From Aquificota bacterium (GTDB lineage: Bacteria; Aquificota; Aquificia; Aquificales; QOAS01): 43,866 nucleotides of DNA. Below are positions 16,459 to 23,226 of the stretch, in pieces. Made by a program: the position numbers and the translations under genes. Location: positions 1-43,866 of the forward strand of contig JAADCT010000001.1 of NCBI GenBank assembly GCA_013154305.1. Direction: 5' to 3'. Each line of letters starts with the position of its first letter. The first letter of the stretch is position 1. The notes below the pieces were generated by a model that was given only the letters and a program-made list of their open reading frames with translations, made no database searches and was not told the DNA's origin.

Positions 16459-17100
16459 ATGGAGGGTTTTCAAGTCTTTTCCGTCGGTCCCCTGAGGGTA
16501 AACTCCACCGTCCTCCACTCCGGCGGCGAGGCCTTCGTCTTCGACCCGGGAGGGGAGGCCGAAAGAATCGCCTCCTTTTTGAGGGACCGAGGCCTCGACC
16601 TGAAGGGGATTTTCCTGACCCACGGACACGTGGACCACTTTGCCCACGCCGCCCGCCTGAAGCGCCTCTTTCCCGACGCCTTTTTGGCCGTCCATTCGGC
16701 CGACCGCTTTTTGCTCGAAAACGAGCTTTGGCCCGGCTTTGCCGCCTACCTGGACGCCGAAGTGCCCCCGCCCGTCGACCTCTTTTTAAAGGAGGGGGAC
16801 CGCTTCGCGGTGGGTTCCCTGACGGTGGAGGTGCTCGAAACGCCCGGCCACAGTCCCGGTAGCGTCGTCTACTCGGTTCCCGATTTGGACCTCTTAATAG
16901 CGGGAGACCTCCTCTTTCGCGGAGGGGTGGGCCGCTGGGACCTGCCCGGCGGAAACTTGGAGGAGCTCCGTCGCTCCCTCAGGAGGATTTTCGAAGAGTT
17001 CGACGACCGAACGCGGGTCGTAACCGGCCACTACGAGACGACCACCTTGGGGAGAGAGAGGCGTTTCAATCCCCATCTGAGGGAACTCGGGATAATTTAG
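16459..17100 (+). CDS. MBL-fold metallo-hydrolase (glyoxalase II-like)
   Basis: The 213-aa protein has the metallo-beta-lactamase metal motif THGHVDH (His55, His57, Asp59, His60), 'LETPGHSPGS', 'IAGDLLFRGGVGRWDLPGG' and 'VVTGHYETT'. It belongs to the short glyoxalase II-like branch, which hydrolyses thioesters such as S-lactoylglutathione or related substrates. The C-terminal substrate-binding domain of true glyoxalase II is lacking, so the substrate is open. The start is leaderless in appearance. Its stop lies just beyond GATAAT, the probable -10 of the following heptosyltransferase gene. Confidence 0.88.
   Translation: MEGFQVFSVGPLRVNSTVLHSGGEAFVFDPGGEAERIASFLRDRGLDLKGIFLTHGHVDHFAHAARLKRLFPDAFLAVHSADRFLLENELWPGFAAYLDAEVPPPVDLFLKEGDRFAVGSLTVEVLETPGHSPGSVVYSVPDLDLLIAGDLLFRGGVGRWDLPGGNLEELRRSLRRIFEEFDDRTRVVTGHYETTTLGRERRFNPHLRELGII
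17091..17096 (+). promoter_or_regulatory. -10-like GATAAT within MBL-hydrolase end, for heptosyltransferase gene
   Basis: GATAAT (five of six consensus positions) sits in the last codons of the upstream gene, 9 nt before the GTG start. No Shine-Dalgarno sequence is present in the 5-nt gap. Confidence 0.35.
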
Positions 17101-17105
17101 ACCCG

Positions 17106-18101
17106 GTGAAGGTCGTAGTTTGGCAGTCGGCCTTTTTGGGCGACCTCATTCTGGCCACCAACTTCTTGGACAACCTCCTTCGAAACCTCCCCTCGGCAAA
17201 GGTATTACTGGTGGCCCGCCCCTTTGCGGTCGAACTTTTAAGGGGTTTCCACCCCAACCTGGAGGTCCTTCCCCTCGAAAAGACCCTCAGGGGGACGCTG
17301 GAGGCCGTAAGGGCCGCCAGGGGGGCGGATTTGGCCTTCGGCCTCCAAAGGGGGGCGCGGACCTCCCTGGCCCTCTTTATGACGGGGGCAAAAAGGCGGG
17401 TCGGCTTCGACCGGGCGGAGCTCTCTTTCCTCTACACCGACCGGGTTCCCCACCGCTGGGGACTCCACGAGGTTGAGAGAAACCACCAACTCCTTCGGGC
17501 CGTCGGCCTTCGCGTCTACGGCGACCGCCTGCGCCTTCCCGTCGACGCCGACCTTTTGAGGAAGGTAAGGGAGCGCTTCGGCCTTCCTCCGCGTTTCGTC
17601 CTGGTCTCGCCGGGCGCCAACTTCGAGCCCAAGCGGTGGGCGCCCGAAAACTTCGCCGAGGTCGTCCGAAAGCTTTTAAAAAGGGGCGTCGGGGTCGTGC
17701 TTTCGGGCTCGGCGGCCGACCGGCGGGCGGCCGAAGAGGTTTTGGCCTCCTTGGGTTCCGCCGAGGGCGTTTGGAACCTGACGGGGAAAACTTCGGTGCG
17801 GGAGTTCGTTCACCTGATAGCCGCCGCCGAGGCCGTTTTGGCCAACGACAGCGCCCCCGTCCACGCGGCCGAGGCGGTTCAAACGCCCGTTTTGACGGTC
17901 TACTGCGCCACCGACCCCTACTACGGCTTTTACCCGCGAAGCGGCGTCTACCTCGTTCCCCGAAACCTCGACTGCCACCCCTGCAAGCCCAATCCCAAAG
18001 TTTGCAAAACCGGCACCTACGCCTGCCGCTTTTCCGTTTCTCCCCAAGAGGTCTTTGATAGGCTGTGGGACCTCCTGGGGAAAAAGAGGGTCGCCGACTG
18101 A
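17106..18101 (+). CDS. waaF: Glycosyltransferase family 9 (LPS heptosyltransferase II-like)
   Basis: The 331-aa protein opens VVVWQSAFLGDLILATNFL, the GT9 nucleotide-sugar-loop pattern. It continues with 'LVSPGANFEPKRWAPENFAEV' (in part PGANFEPKRW) and 'LANDSAPVHAAEAVQTPVL', the C-terminal ADP-heptose-binding region. Family members add heptose to Kdo-lipid A on the cytoplasmic face of the inner membrane, so a diderm envelope with an LPS-like core is implied. The symbol is by analogy; WaaC-type or another GT9 specificity is possible. The GTG start follows the MBL gene by 5 nt. It converges on the topoisomerase-like gene with a 7-nt gap. Confidence 0.82.
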   Translation: MKVVVWQSAFLGDLILATNFLDNLLRNLPSAKVLLVARPFAVELLRGFHPNLEVLPLEKTLRGTLEAVRAARGADLAFGLQRGARTSLALFMTGAKRRVGFDRAELSFLYTDRVPHRWGLHEVERNHQLLRAVGLRVYGDRLRLPVDADLLRKVRERFGLPPRFVLVSPGANFEPKRWAPENFAEVVRKLLKRGVGVVLSGSAADRRAAEEVLASLGSAEGVWNLTGKTSVREFVHLIAAAEAVLANDSAPVHAAEAVQTPVLTVYCATDPYYGFYPRSGVYLVPRNLDCHPCKPNPKVCKTGTYACRFSVSPQEVFDRLWDLLGKKRVAD

Positions 18102-18108
18102 GGCCGGT

Positions 18109-18873
18109 TCACTCCTCCCCTTCCTCCTCCTCCGGAAGGTCGAGGTTTTTGGGCCTCTCCCTCAAAAGGGTTCCCTCGTAGCGGAAACGCCCCTTTTCGA
18201 AGGTCGCCTTTATTACGAAGTACTCCTCGGAGACGAAGTTCCGAACTTCCCTCTCGCGGTCGACGAGGATTTTCAGCGTCGGCGTTTGGACCCTTCCCAC
18301 CGACCACACGGAGCGGTCCTTTGCCTTCAGGGAAACCAACCTCGTCAGGTTGACCCCCACAATCCAGTCGGCGTGTTGGCGGGCCAGGGCCGAGTAGTAG
18401 AGCCCGTCGAAGGCGGAGGCGGGCCTCAGCTCCTTCAGCCTCTTTTTGACCACCTCGGGCGTTAGCGCCTCGGAAGTCCAAAAGCGGTAGGTCCGGTCCC
18501 AGCGCCTCCAGCCCGCCTCCTCCAAAACCTCGCGGGCGATGAGTTCGCCCTCGCGGCCCGGGTCGGTGGCCACGACGACGGCGTCGACGCGCTTTAAAAG
18601 CTCCTTCAGGACCTTAAACTGCTTGCCGGCGCCGCGGCGGAGCTTTCTCCTGAACTCGGACGGAAAGAGGGGAAGGGTTTGAAGGGACCACCTCCTCGGA
18701 ACTATCGAGTCGTCGACCTCAAACAGGTGACCCAGGGCCCACGAGATTAAAAACTTCCCGCAGTCGTAATAACCCTCCTTTTTGACGCAACCGCCGAGGG
18801 CCCGCGCAAAGTCCTTGGCCTGGGAGGGTTTCTCGGTAAGGAGCAAAACCTTCTTAGGTTCGTGCAAGTCCAT
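18109..18873 (-). CDS. Truncated type IA (TopB-like) topoisomerase: TOPRIM plus partial core, no catalytic tyrosine region
   Basis: From ATG 18873 the protein is 254 aa. The TOPRIM domain is intact: 'TEKPSQAKDFA' with Glu14, and DPGREGE at 104-110. SVGRVQTPTL at 191-200 is the topoisomerase III-type gate-region motif. Full enzymes run to about 600-700 aa and carry the catalytic Tyr in an 'SYPRTD'-like motif after this point. Here the protein ends about 50 residues later in an acidic tail (DLPEEEEGEE). The reading frame is clean and the TOPRIM residues are conserved, which argues against a random pseudogene. It cannot be an ordinary strand-passing enzyme. Possible roles are a TOPRIM nuclease-like or regulatory protein, or a decaying gene. 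Confidence 0.8.
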   Translation of the reverse strand: MDLHEPKKVLLLTEKPSQAKDFARALGGCVKKEGYYDCGKFLISWALGHLFEVDDSIVPRRWSLQTLPLFPSEFRRKLRRGAGKQFKVLKELLKRVDAVVVATDPGREGELIAREVLEEAGWRRWDRTYRFWTSEALTPEVVKKRLKELRPASAFDGLYYSALARQHADWIVGVNLTRLVSLKAKDRSVWSVGRVQTPTLKILVDREREVRNFVSEEYFVIKATFEKGRFRYEGTLLRERPKNLDLPEEEEGEE

Positions 18874-18897
18874 TTCCCCCAAAGGGAAAGGGTAAGG

Positions 18898-18918
18898 AAA
18901 AAAGACCCGAGAGGGGTA
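18898..18918 (-). terminator. Possible weak terminator after amrS
   Basis: On the minus strand ACCC CTCTC GGGT is followed by C and six T. The stem is only four or five pairs, so termination may be partial. It separates amrS from the topoisomerase-like gene. Confidence 0.35.
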
Positions 18919-18937
18919 AGGAAAAGGGGCGGGACCC

Positions 18938-19972
18938 TTACTCGAAAACGCCCTCTATCTTTCTGCCGCACCTGGGGCAGTAGCCGCCCGGTTTGAGGTT
19001 GTAGCGCCTGAGGGTGTAGCCGAAGCGCTCGATGAGAAGCTCTCCGCAGTCGGGACAGTAGGTGTTTTCCCAATCGGTGTGGGGAATGTTTCCGGCGTAA
19101 ACGTAGTAGAGGCCCTTTTCCTTACCGACGCGAACGGCGTATTCAATCATCTCCATCGGCGTAGGGGGAAGGTCCTGGGCCTTGTAGTGGGGGAAGAAGC
19201 GGCTCACGTGCCACGGCACCCAGGGGGCAAGCTCGTCCCTAATCCACTCGGCAATTTGCTCGATTTGCTTTTCGTCCAGGTACTTGGGAACCAAAAGCGT
19301 CGTTATCTCAATCCACTTTTGGGCCTCGAAGGTCTTCTTAATCGCCTTGAGAACCGGCTCCAGCCTTCCCTTGGAATACTTCCGGTAGGCCTCGTCGGAG
19401 AAAAACTTCAGGTCGTAGGCGAAGGCGTCGATAACCTCAAGAAGCTCCTCCAGCGGCTTTTCCTCGATGTAGGCGTTGGAAACGACCACGGTGTAGAGAC
19501 CCGCCTTTTTGGCCTCTCGGGCAACGTCGAGCATGTATTCGAAGTAAATAGTCGGCTCGGTGTAGGAGAAGGAGATGCTCTTGCAGCCCGTCTCTATCGC
19601 CTTGCGGACCACCGCCTCGGGCGGAACGAAGGTTTCTATGAATATCGGCGTCTTCTCGGCCACCTTCGGAGGAACCTGCGAAATTTCCCAGTTTTGGCAA
19701 CCGAGGCACTTGAAGTTACAACCCGGCGTTGCAATCGTAAACGTCAGGTGCCCCGGCAGGAAGTGATAAAGCGGCTTTTTCTCTATCGGGTCGACCGCCG
19801 CCGAAATCAGCGTTCCGTAGGTGAAAGTAACCAGCTTTCCGCCCTCGTTCTTGCGAACGCCGCAAATGCCGTATTGACCGTCCTTGAGCTTGCAGTGGTG
19901 CGGGCAAAGGTCGCACTGAACCCTCTTTTGCTCCTCGTCGATTACGTGCCAGTGCTTTGCAACCGCTTTCAT
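18938..19972 (-). CDS. amrS: AmmeMemoRadiSam-system radical SAM enzyme
   Basis: The 344-aa protein has the radical-SAM cluster motif CNFKCLGC (Cys85, Cys89, Cys92), an N-terminal cysteine set (C20, C23, C27, C37), 'SFSYTEPTIYFEY', 'WHVSRFFPHYK', and a C-terminal zinc ribbon (CPDC...CPRC). This is the layout of the AmrS family, related to pyruvate-formate-lyase activase and usually encoded near AMMECR1 and Memo genes. Its substrate is not known to me. Neither partner gene is in this window. A weak Shine-Dalgarno AGGGTG precedes the ATG. Confidence 0.9.
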   Translation of the reverse strand: MKAVAKHWHVIDEEQKRVQCDLCPHHCKLKDGQYGICGVRKNEGGKLVTFTYGTLISAAVDPIEKKPLYHFLPGHLTFTIATPGCNFKCLGCQNWEISQVPPKVAEKTPIFIETFVPPEAVVRKAIETGCKSISFSYTEPTIYFEYMLDVAREAKKAGLYTVVVSNAYIEEKPLEELLEVIDAFAYDLKFFSDEAYRKYSKGRLEPVLKAIKKTFEAQKWIEITTLLVPKYLDEKQIEQIAEWIRDELAPWVPWHVSRFFPHYKAQDLPPTPMEMIEYAVRVGKEKGLYYVYAGNIPHTDWENTYCPDCGELLIERFGYTLRRYNLKPGGYCPRCGRKIEGVFE

Positions 19973-20336
19973 AGCACCCTTTGAAATTAGAAACTCACCT
20001 TTCGGGAAACCATAACGGCGACTACCCTAAAAAGGTCAAAAAAGTCCGGTCTCAACTTCCCGAGAGTCGGGTTAAAAACCCCGTTTCCCCCTCCGAAAGG
20101 CGGCCGACCTCGCGTCGACCCCTAAAGGTTTGAAGCGCCAAAGAGCGCCCCCTCGCGTTTCAAACCTTCCCCTTTCCTCCGAAAGGGTAAAAAGTTTTTT
20201 GAAACACGCTGAAGGGATTTAAAAAGGGCGGGCGCCGACGCCCGGGAGCGGAAAAAAGCGCTTGAAAGAGCGAAAGTTTTTCTTTCCTTTCGGCGTAAGG
20301 GCCGGCCCTTCGGGCCGGGATTAGAATTTTAGCCTT
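19973..20336. other. 364-bp non-coding region rich in stem-loops (candidate structured RNA)
   Basis: This is the only gap over 300 bp. No ORF resembles a protein. Stems visible by eye are CCCGAGAGTCGGG (near 20053); AAGGTTTGAA pairing with TTCAAACCTT (20126-20168) enclosing GCGC-CAAAGA-GCGC; CGGGCG-CCGA-CGCCCG (near 20235); and CCGGCCC-TTC-GGGCCGG (20302-20318). Read on the minus strand, the third stem is followed within 3 nt by TTTTT, like a terminator. The TAAAAT read on the minus strand near 20325 could then start an RNA of about 95 nt. I found no match to tmRNA, SRP RNA or RNase P consensus strings. The region also carries the amrS and yebC promoters. Confidence 0.45.
20302..20327 (+). 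promoter_or_regulatory. yebC promoter: strong hairpin then TAGAAT
   Basis: CCGGCCCTTCGGGCCGG, a perfect 7-bp stem with a 3-nt loop, ends 4 nt before TAGAAT (20322-20327), which is 9 nt before the yebC ATG. There is no Shine-Dalgarno sequence and no -35 hexamer at the usual distance; the stem occupies that position. Confidence 0.5.
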
Positions 20337-21086
20337 ATGGCGGGACACAGCCACTGGGCGCAGATTAAGCACAAGAAGGCCAAGCTCGACGCCCAAAAGG
20401 GCAAACTCTTTTCCAAGCTGGCCAAGGAGATAATGATAGCGGCGCGGTTGGGCGGGCCCAATCCCGACCACAACCCGCGCCTGAGGCAGGCCATAGAGCG
20501 GGCCAAGAAGGCCAAAATGCCGGCCGAAAAAATCGAATACGCCATTAAGAAGGGGGCCGGCCTCATCGCCGGCGAGGCCATAGAGGAGGTCGTCTACGAG
20601 GGCTACGGACCCGGCGGCGTCGCCATAATGGTCGTGGCCCAAACCGACAACAAAAACCGCACGGTCGCCGAAATCCGAAACATCTTCTCCAAGCACGGCG
20701 GAAAGCTGGGAACCAGCGGGAGCGTATCCTTCCTCTTTGACCGCAAAGGGGTAATAGAGGTTCCCGCCTCCGAGGTCGACGAGGAGACCGTCCTCGAAAA
20801 GGCCATAGAGGCCGGCGCCGAGGACGTCCAACCCGGCGAGGAGGTTCACGTCGTTTACGCCGCCCCCGAGGAACTCTACGAGGTCAAGGAAAACCTCGAA
20901 AAGCTCGGCGTTCCCGTCGAAAAGGCCGAACTCTCCTACATACCCACCACCACCGTCCGCGTCGAAAACCCCGAGGAGGCCCAAAAACTCCTGAAGCTCC
21001 TGACCGCCCTCGAGGACCACGACGACGTTTCCCAGGTCATTTCCAACTTCGAAATTCCCGAGGAGGTCATGGCCAAAATCTCCTGA
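20337..21086 (+). CDS. yebC: YebC/PmpR-family regulatory protein (TACO1-like)
   Basis: The 249-aa protein begins 'MAGHSHWAQIKHKKAKLDAQ', the family signature. It has 'IMIAARLGGPNPDHNPRLR', 'YEGYGPGGVAIMV', 'FDRKGVIEV' and 'EDVQPGEE' in the expected order. YebC proteins act as transcriptional regulators, and newer work on the family points to a role at the ribosome in easing difficult peptide motifs. The sequence alone cannot decide between these. Length is normal. It is 43 nt upstream of lipA and has a separate promoter-like element. Confidence 0.96.
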   Translation: MAGHSHWAQIKHKKAKLDAQKGKLFSKLAKEIMIAARLGGPNPDHNPRLRQAIERAKKAKMPAEKIEYAIKKGAGLIAGEAIEEVVYEGYGPGGVAIMVVAQTDNKNRTVAEIRNIFSKHGGKLGTSGSVSFLFDRKGVIEVPASEVDEETVLEKAIEAGAEDVQPGEEVHVVYAAPEELYEVKENLEKLGVPVEKAELSYIPTTTVRVENPEEAQKLLKLLTALEDHDDVSQVISNFEIPEEVMAKIS

Positions 21087-21129
21087 CCCTGCCCGGGGTT
21101 TTCCTCCCTTAAACTCCCCGTCCTGAACG

Positions 21130-21969
21130 ATGGAAAAACTCGTTCGGAACAAGAAGGTCGTAAGGCTTTCGCTCCTTTCGGAGGTAAAGAGGGTCCTCCG
21201 AAGGGGCCGCCTCCACACCGTCTGCGAGGAAAGCAAGTGTCCCAACATAGGGGAGTGCTTTTCCAAAAAAACCGCAACCTTTTTAATCCTCGGCGACGCC
21301 TGCACGCGAAACTGCCGCTACTGCTCGGTAAGAACCGGACCCGTCCGACCCCCCGACCCCGACGAGCCGCGCCGCCTCGCCGAGGCCGTTAAAAAACTGG
21401 GAATCCGCTACGCCGTAATCACCTCCGTAACGCGCGACGACCTTCCCGACGGGGGCGCGTCCCACTTTGCCGCCTGCGTGCGGGAGCTAAAGAGCTCCCT
21501 TCCCTCCGTCAAGGTCGAGGTCCTAACGCCCGACTTCCGCGGCCGGACCGAGTCGGCGGCGCTCGTCCTCAAAGAGGAACCCTTCGTCTTTGCCGTAAAC
21601 CTCGAAACGGTCAAAAGGCTCTATCCGACCGTCCGCCCCGGGGGTCGTTACGAGTGGACCCTCAAACTTTTAAAGTTTGCAAAGGAAAACTTTCCCTCCG
21701 TCCGGACCAAAAGCGGAATTATGGTGGGCCTCGGCGAAACCTGGGACGACCTGAGGAGGGCCTTCGACGACCTGAAAGAGGCCGGCTGCGAGGTCCTCAC
21801 CGTCGGCCAATACCTGCAACCGACCAAACGCCAAATGCCGGTCGTAAAGGAGTATTCGGAGGAGGAATTTAAAAAGGTGGAGGAGCTGGCCCGCGAGGCG
21901 GGCTTTAAGTTCGTCTTTGCGGGCCGCTGGGTGCGCAGTTCCTACCGCGCGTGGCAACTGGCGGACTAA
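21130..21969 (+). CDS. lipA: Lipoyl synthase
   Basis: LipA inserts two sulfur atoms into protein-bound octanoyl groups using SAM radicals. The 279-aa protein has both cluster motifs: Cys32, Cys37 and Cys43 in 'CEESKCPNIGEC' for the auxiliary cluster, and Cys58, Cys62 and Cys65 in 'CTRNCRYC' for the SAM cluster. The C-terminal RSSY supplies the serine ligand of the auxiliary cluster. GcvH in this window is a likely acceptor. lipB is not present, so the octanoyl source is unknown. TAAACT lies 14 nt before the ATG, and there is no Shine-Dalgarno sequence. The stop codon overlaps the -10-like box of the next gene. Confidence 0.97.
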   Translation: MEKLVRNKKVVRLSLLSEVKRVLRRGRLHTVCEESKCPNIGECFSKKTATFLILGDACTRNCRYCSVRTGPVRPPDPDEPRRLAEAVKKLGIRYAVITSVTRDDLPDGGASHFAACVRELKSSLPSVKVEVLTPDFRGRTESAALVLKEEPFVFAVNLETVKRLYPTVRPGGRYEWTLKLLKFAKENFPSVRTKSGIMVGLGETWDDLRRAFDDLKEAGCEVLTVGQYLQPTKRQMPVVKEYSEEEFKKVEELAREAGFKFVFAGRWVRSSYRAWQLAD

Positions 21970-21972
21970 GAT
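21967..21972 (+). promoter_or_regulatory. -10-like box of HD gene overlapping lipA stop
   Basis: TAAGAT begins with the lipA stop TAA and ends 9 nt before the ATG at 21982. There is no Shine-Dalgarno sequence in the 12-nt gap. Confidence 0.35.
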
Positions 21973-21981
21973 TTGCTACCG

Positions 21982-23226
21982 ATGGAGCTCCTTTCTTTTC
22001 TGAAACCCTTCGCCGACGCCCTTTTTAAGCTGGCCACCATAAGGCGGTGGAACGACCACCCCCGCCCCTTTGACATAACCGAACTCGACAAGCAGGGCCA
22101 CAAGGCGATAGTGGCCTTTCTCTTTGCCAAGATAGAGGAGGTCGAAAGGGGCAAGAGGGTCGACTGGCGCGGCCTCATCGAGGGCCTCGTCTTTGAGGCC
22201 CTCGAGAGGGCCCTCCTTACCGACCTCAAACCCCGCGTGTTTCACAAGGTGGTAAAGAGCCGACGCCAAAAGGTCAACGAATACCTTCTCGACCACTACG
22301 GGGAGGCCCTAAAAAGGGTTTCCCCCGCCCTGCGGGAAAACTTCGAAAGGTACTTTTCCGACGAGGGTTTCCGCTCCTTTGAGAAGCACCTGGTCGGGGC
22401 CGCCCACTTCGTTCCCACCTATTGGGAATTTCAGTTCATCTACCCCGTGGCGAGGGAGCTTTGGGGAATAGAGCGAACGAGGGAGGAGATAGAAAACACC
22501 CTCGAGGACTTTCACCACCTTATAGGCATCCAGCGCTTTCTCCTAAAGAGGAAACTCTACGGCTTCGTAAACCTGTGCGGGAAACTTCGCTTTCAAAAGA
22601 GGTGGATAGCCCTCGAGCGGATACCCCAAACGAGCGTTATGGGCCACCTCTTTACGGTCTTTACGGTCGTCTACCTGCTTCTGTCGAAGCTCGAGGCCTC
22701 GGGCTTTCCCGTTTCGGAGAGAACCTTTTACGCCACCGCCTTTGCGGCCCTCTTTCACGACCTTCCCGAAATAGTAACCCGCGACATCATCAGCCCCCTC
22801 AAAGAGGTCCTCGGAAAGGAGGAGATACGCCGCCTGGAGGTCGAGGGACTGGAGGAGGAGCTCCTGCCCCTGCTTCCCCCCTACCTGGCGCGGGAACTTC
22901 GCGTCTTTTTGGGCCTAAGGCCGCCCGTCGAGAGCGAGTTTACCGACCGAATAGTGACCGCCGACCTTACCCTGAAGGGGTTTTCCTCTCTCGAAGAGTT
23001 GCTCCCCTCGAAGGAGGCCTATCCGATTTTCGGCTCGCTGGTGAAGTTGGCCGACCACCTGTCCGCCCACTGGGAGGTTCTCTACACCCTTTCCTACGGA
23101 CTTAAAAACGACGAACTTTTGAGGGCCAAGGAGAAGTTGGAAAAACAAGTGGCCGAGAGTCCCGTTTTGAAACTCTTTGAGGAAAAGGGGAGAGAAAAGG
23201 AAAACCTCAGGCGTTCATCGCCTTGA
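21982..23226 (+). CDS. Tandem HD-domain protein (YfbR-like), first copy degenerate
   Basis: I start at ATG 21982 (414 aa) rather than the listed TTG. The second half has a convincing HD site: 'SVMGHLFTVFTVVYLL' supplies the first His, 'FAALFHDLPEIVTRDIISPLK' the HD pair and the following acid, as in YfbR-like 5'-nucleotidases. The first half repeats the layout ('IRRWNDHPRPF', 'KQGHKAIVAFLFAKI', 'GLVFEALERALLTDLKP'), but the HD pair is replaced by ER, so it is probably inactive. A nucleotidase or phosphohydrolase role is inferred. The last 20 nt overlap the end of rho on the opposite strand. Confidence 0.78.
   Translation: MELLSFLKPFADALFKLATIRRWNDHPRPFDITELDKQGHKAIVAFLFAKIEEVERGKRVDWRGLIEGLVFEALERALLTDLKPRVFHKVVKSRRQKVNEYLLDHYGEALKRVSPALRENFERYFSDEGFRSFEKHLVGAAHFVPTYWEFQFIYPVARELWGIERTREEIENTLEDFHHLIGIQRFLLKRKLYGFVNLCGKLRFQKRWIALERIPQTSVMGHLFTVFTVVYLLLSKLEASGFPVSERTFYATAFAALFHDLPEIVTRDIISPLKEVLGKEEIRRLEVEGLEEELLPLLPPYLARELRVFLGLRPPVESEFTDRIVTADLTLKGFSSLEELLPSKEAYPIFGSLVKLADHLSAHWEVLYTLSYGLKNDELLRAKEKLEKQVAESPVLKLFEEKGREKENLRRSSP

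Noticed and set aside
18109-18873. Topoisomerase-like gene as a simple frameshift of a full-length gene
   Set aside because: Downstream sequence is the antisense of the heptosyltransferase gene, so no remnant of the missing domain exists to be out of frame.
20030-20060. AAAAAAGTCCGGTCTC as an RNase P RNA core
   Set aside because: It resembles part of the conserved GAAAGTCCGG string, but the other conserved RNase P segments are not found at the right distances.
20126-20168. GGTTTGAA...TTTCAAACC as a CRISPR repeat
   Set aside because: It occurs as one stem-loop only; no array of direct repeats with spacers is present and no cas gene is nearby.
20160-21305. 381-aa minus-strand ORF opposite yebC and lipA
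   Set aside because: It is a codon-bias shadow of two unmistakable genes; its Gly/Val-rich sequence has no domain look.
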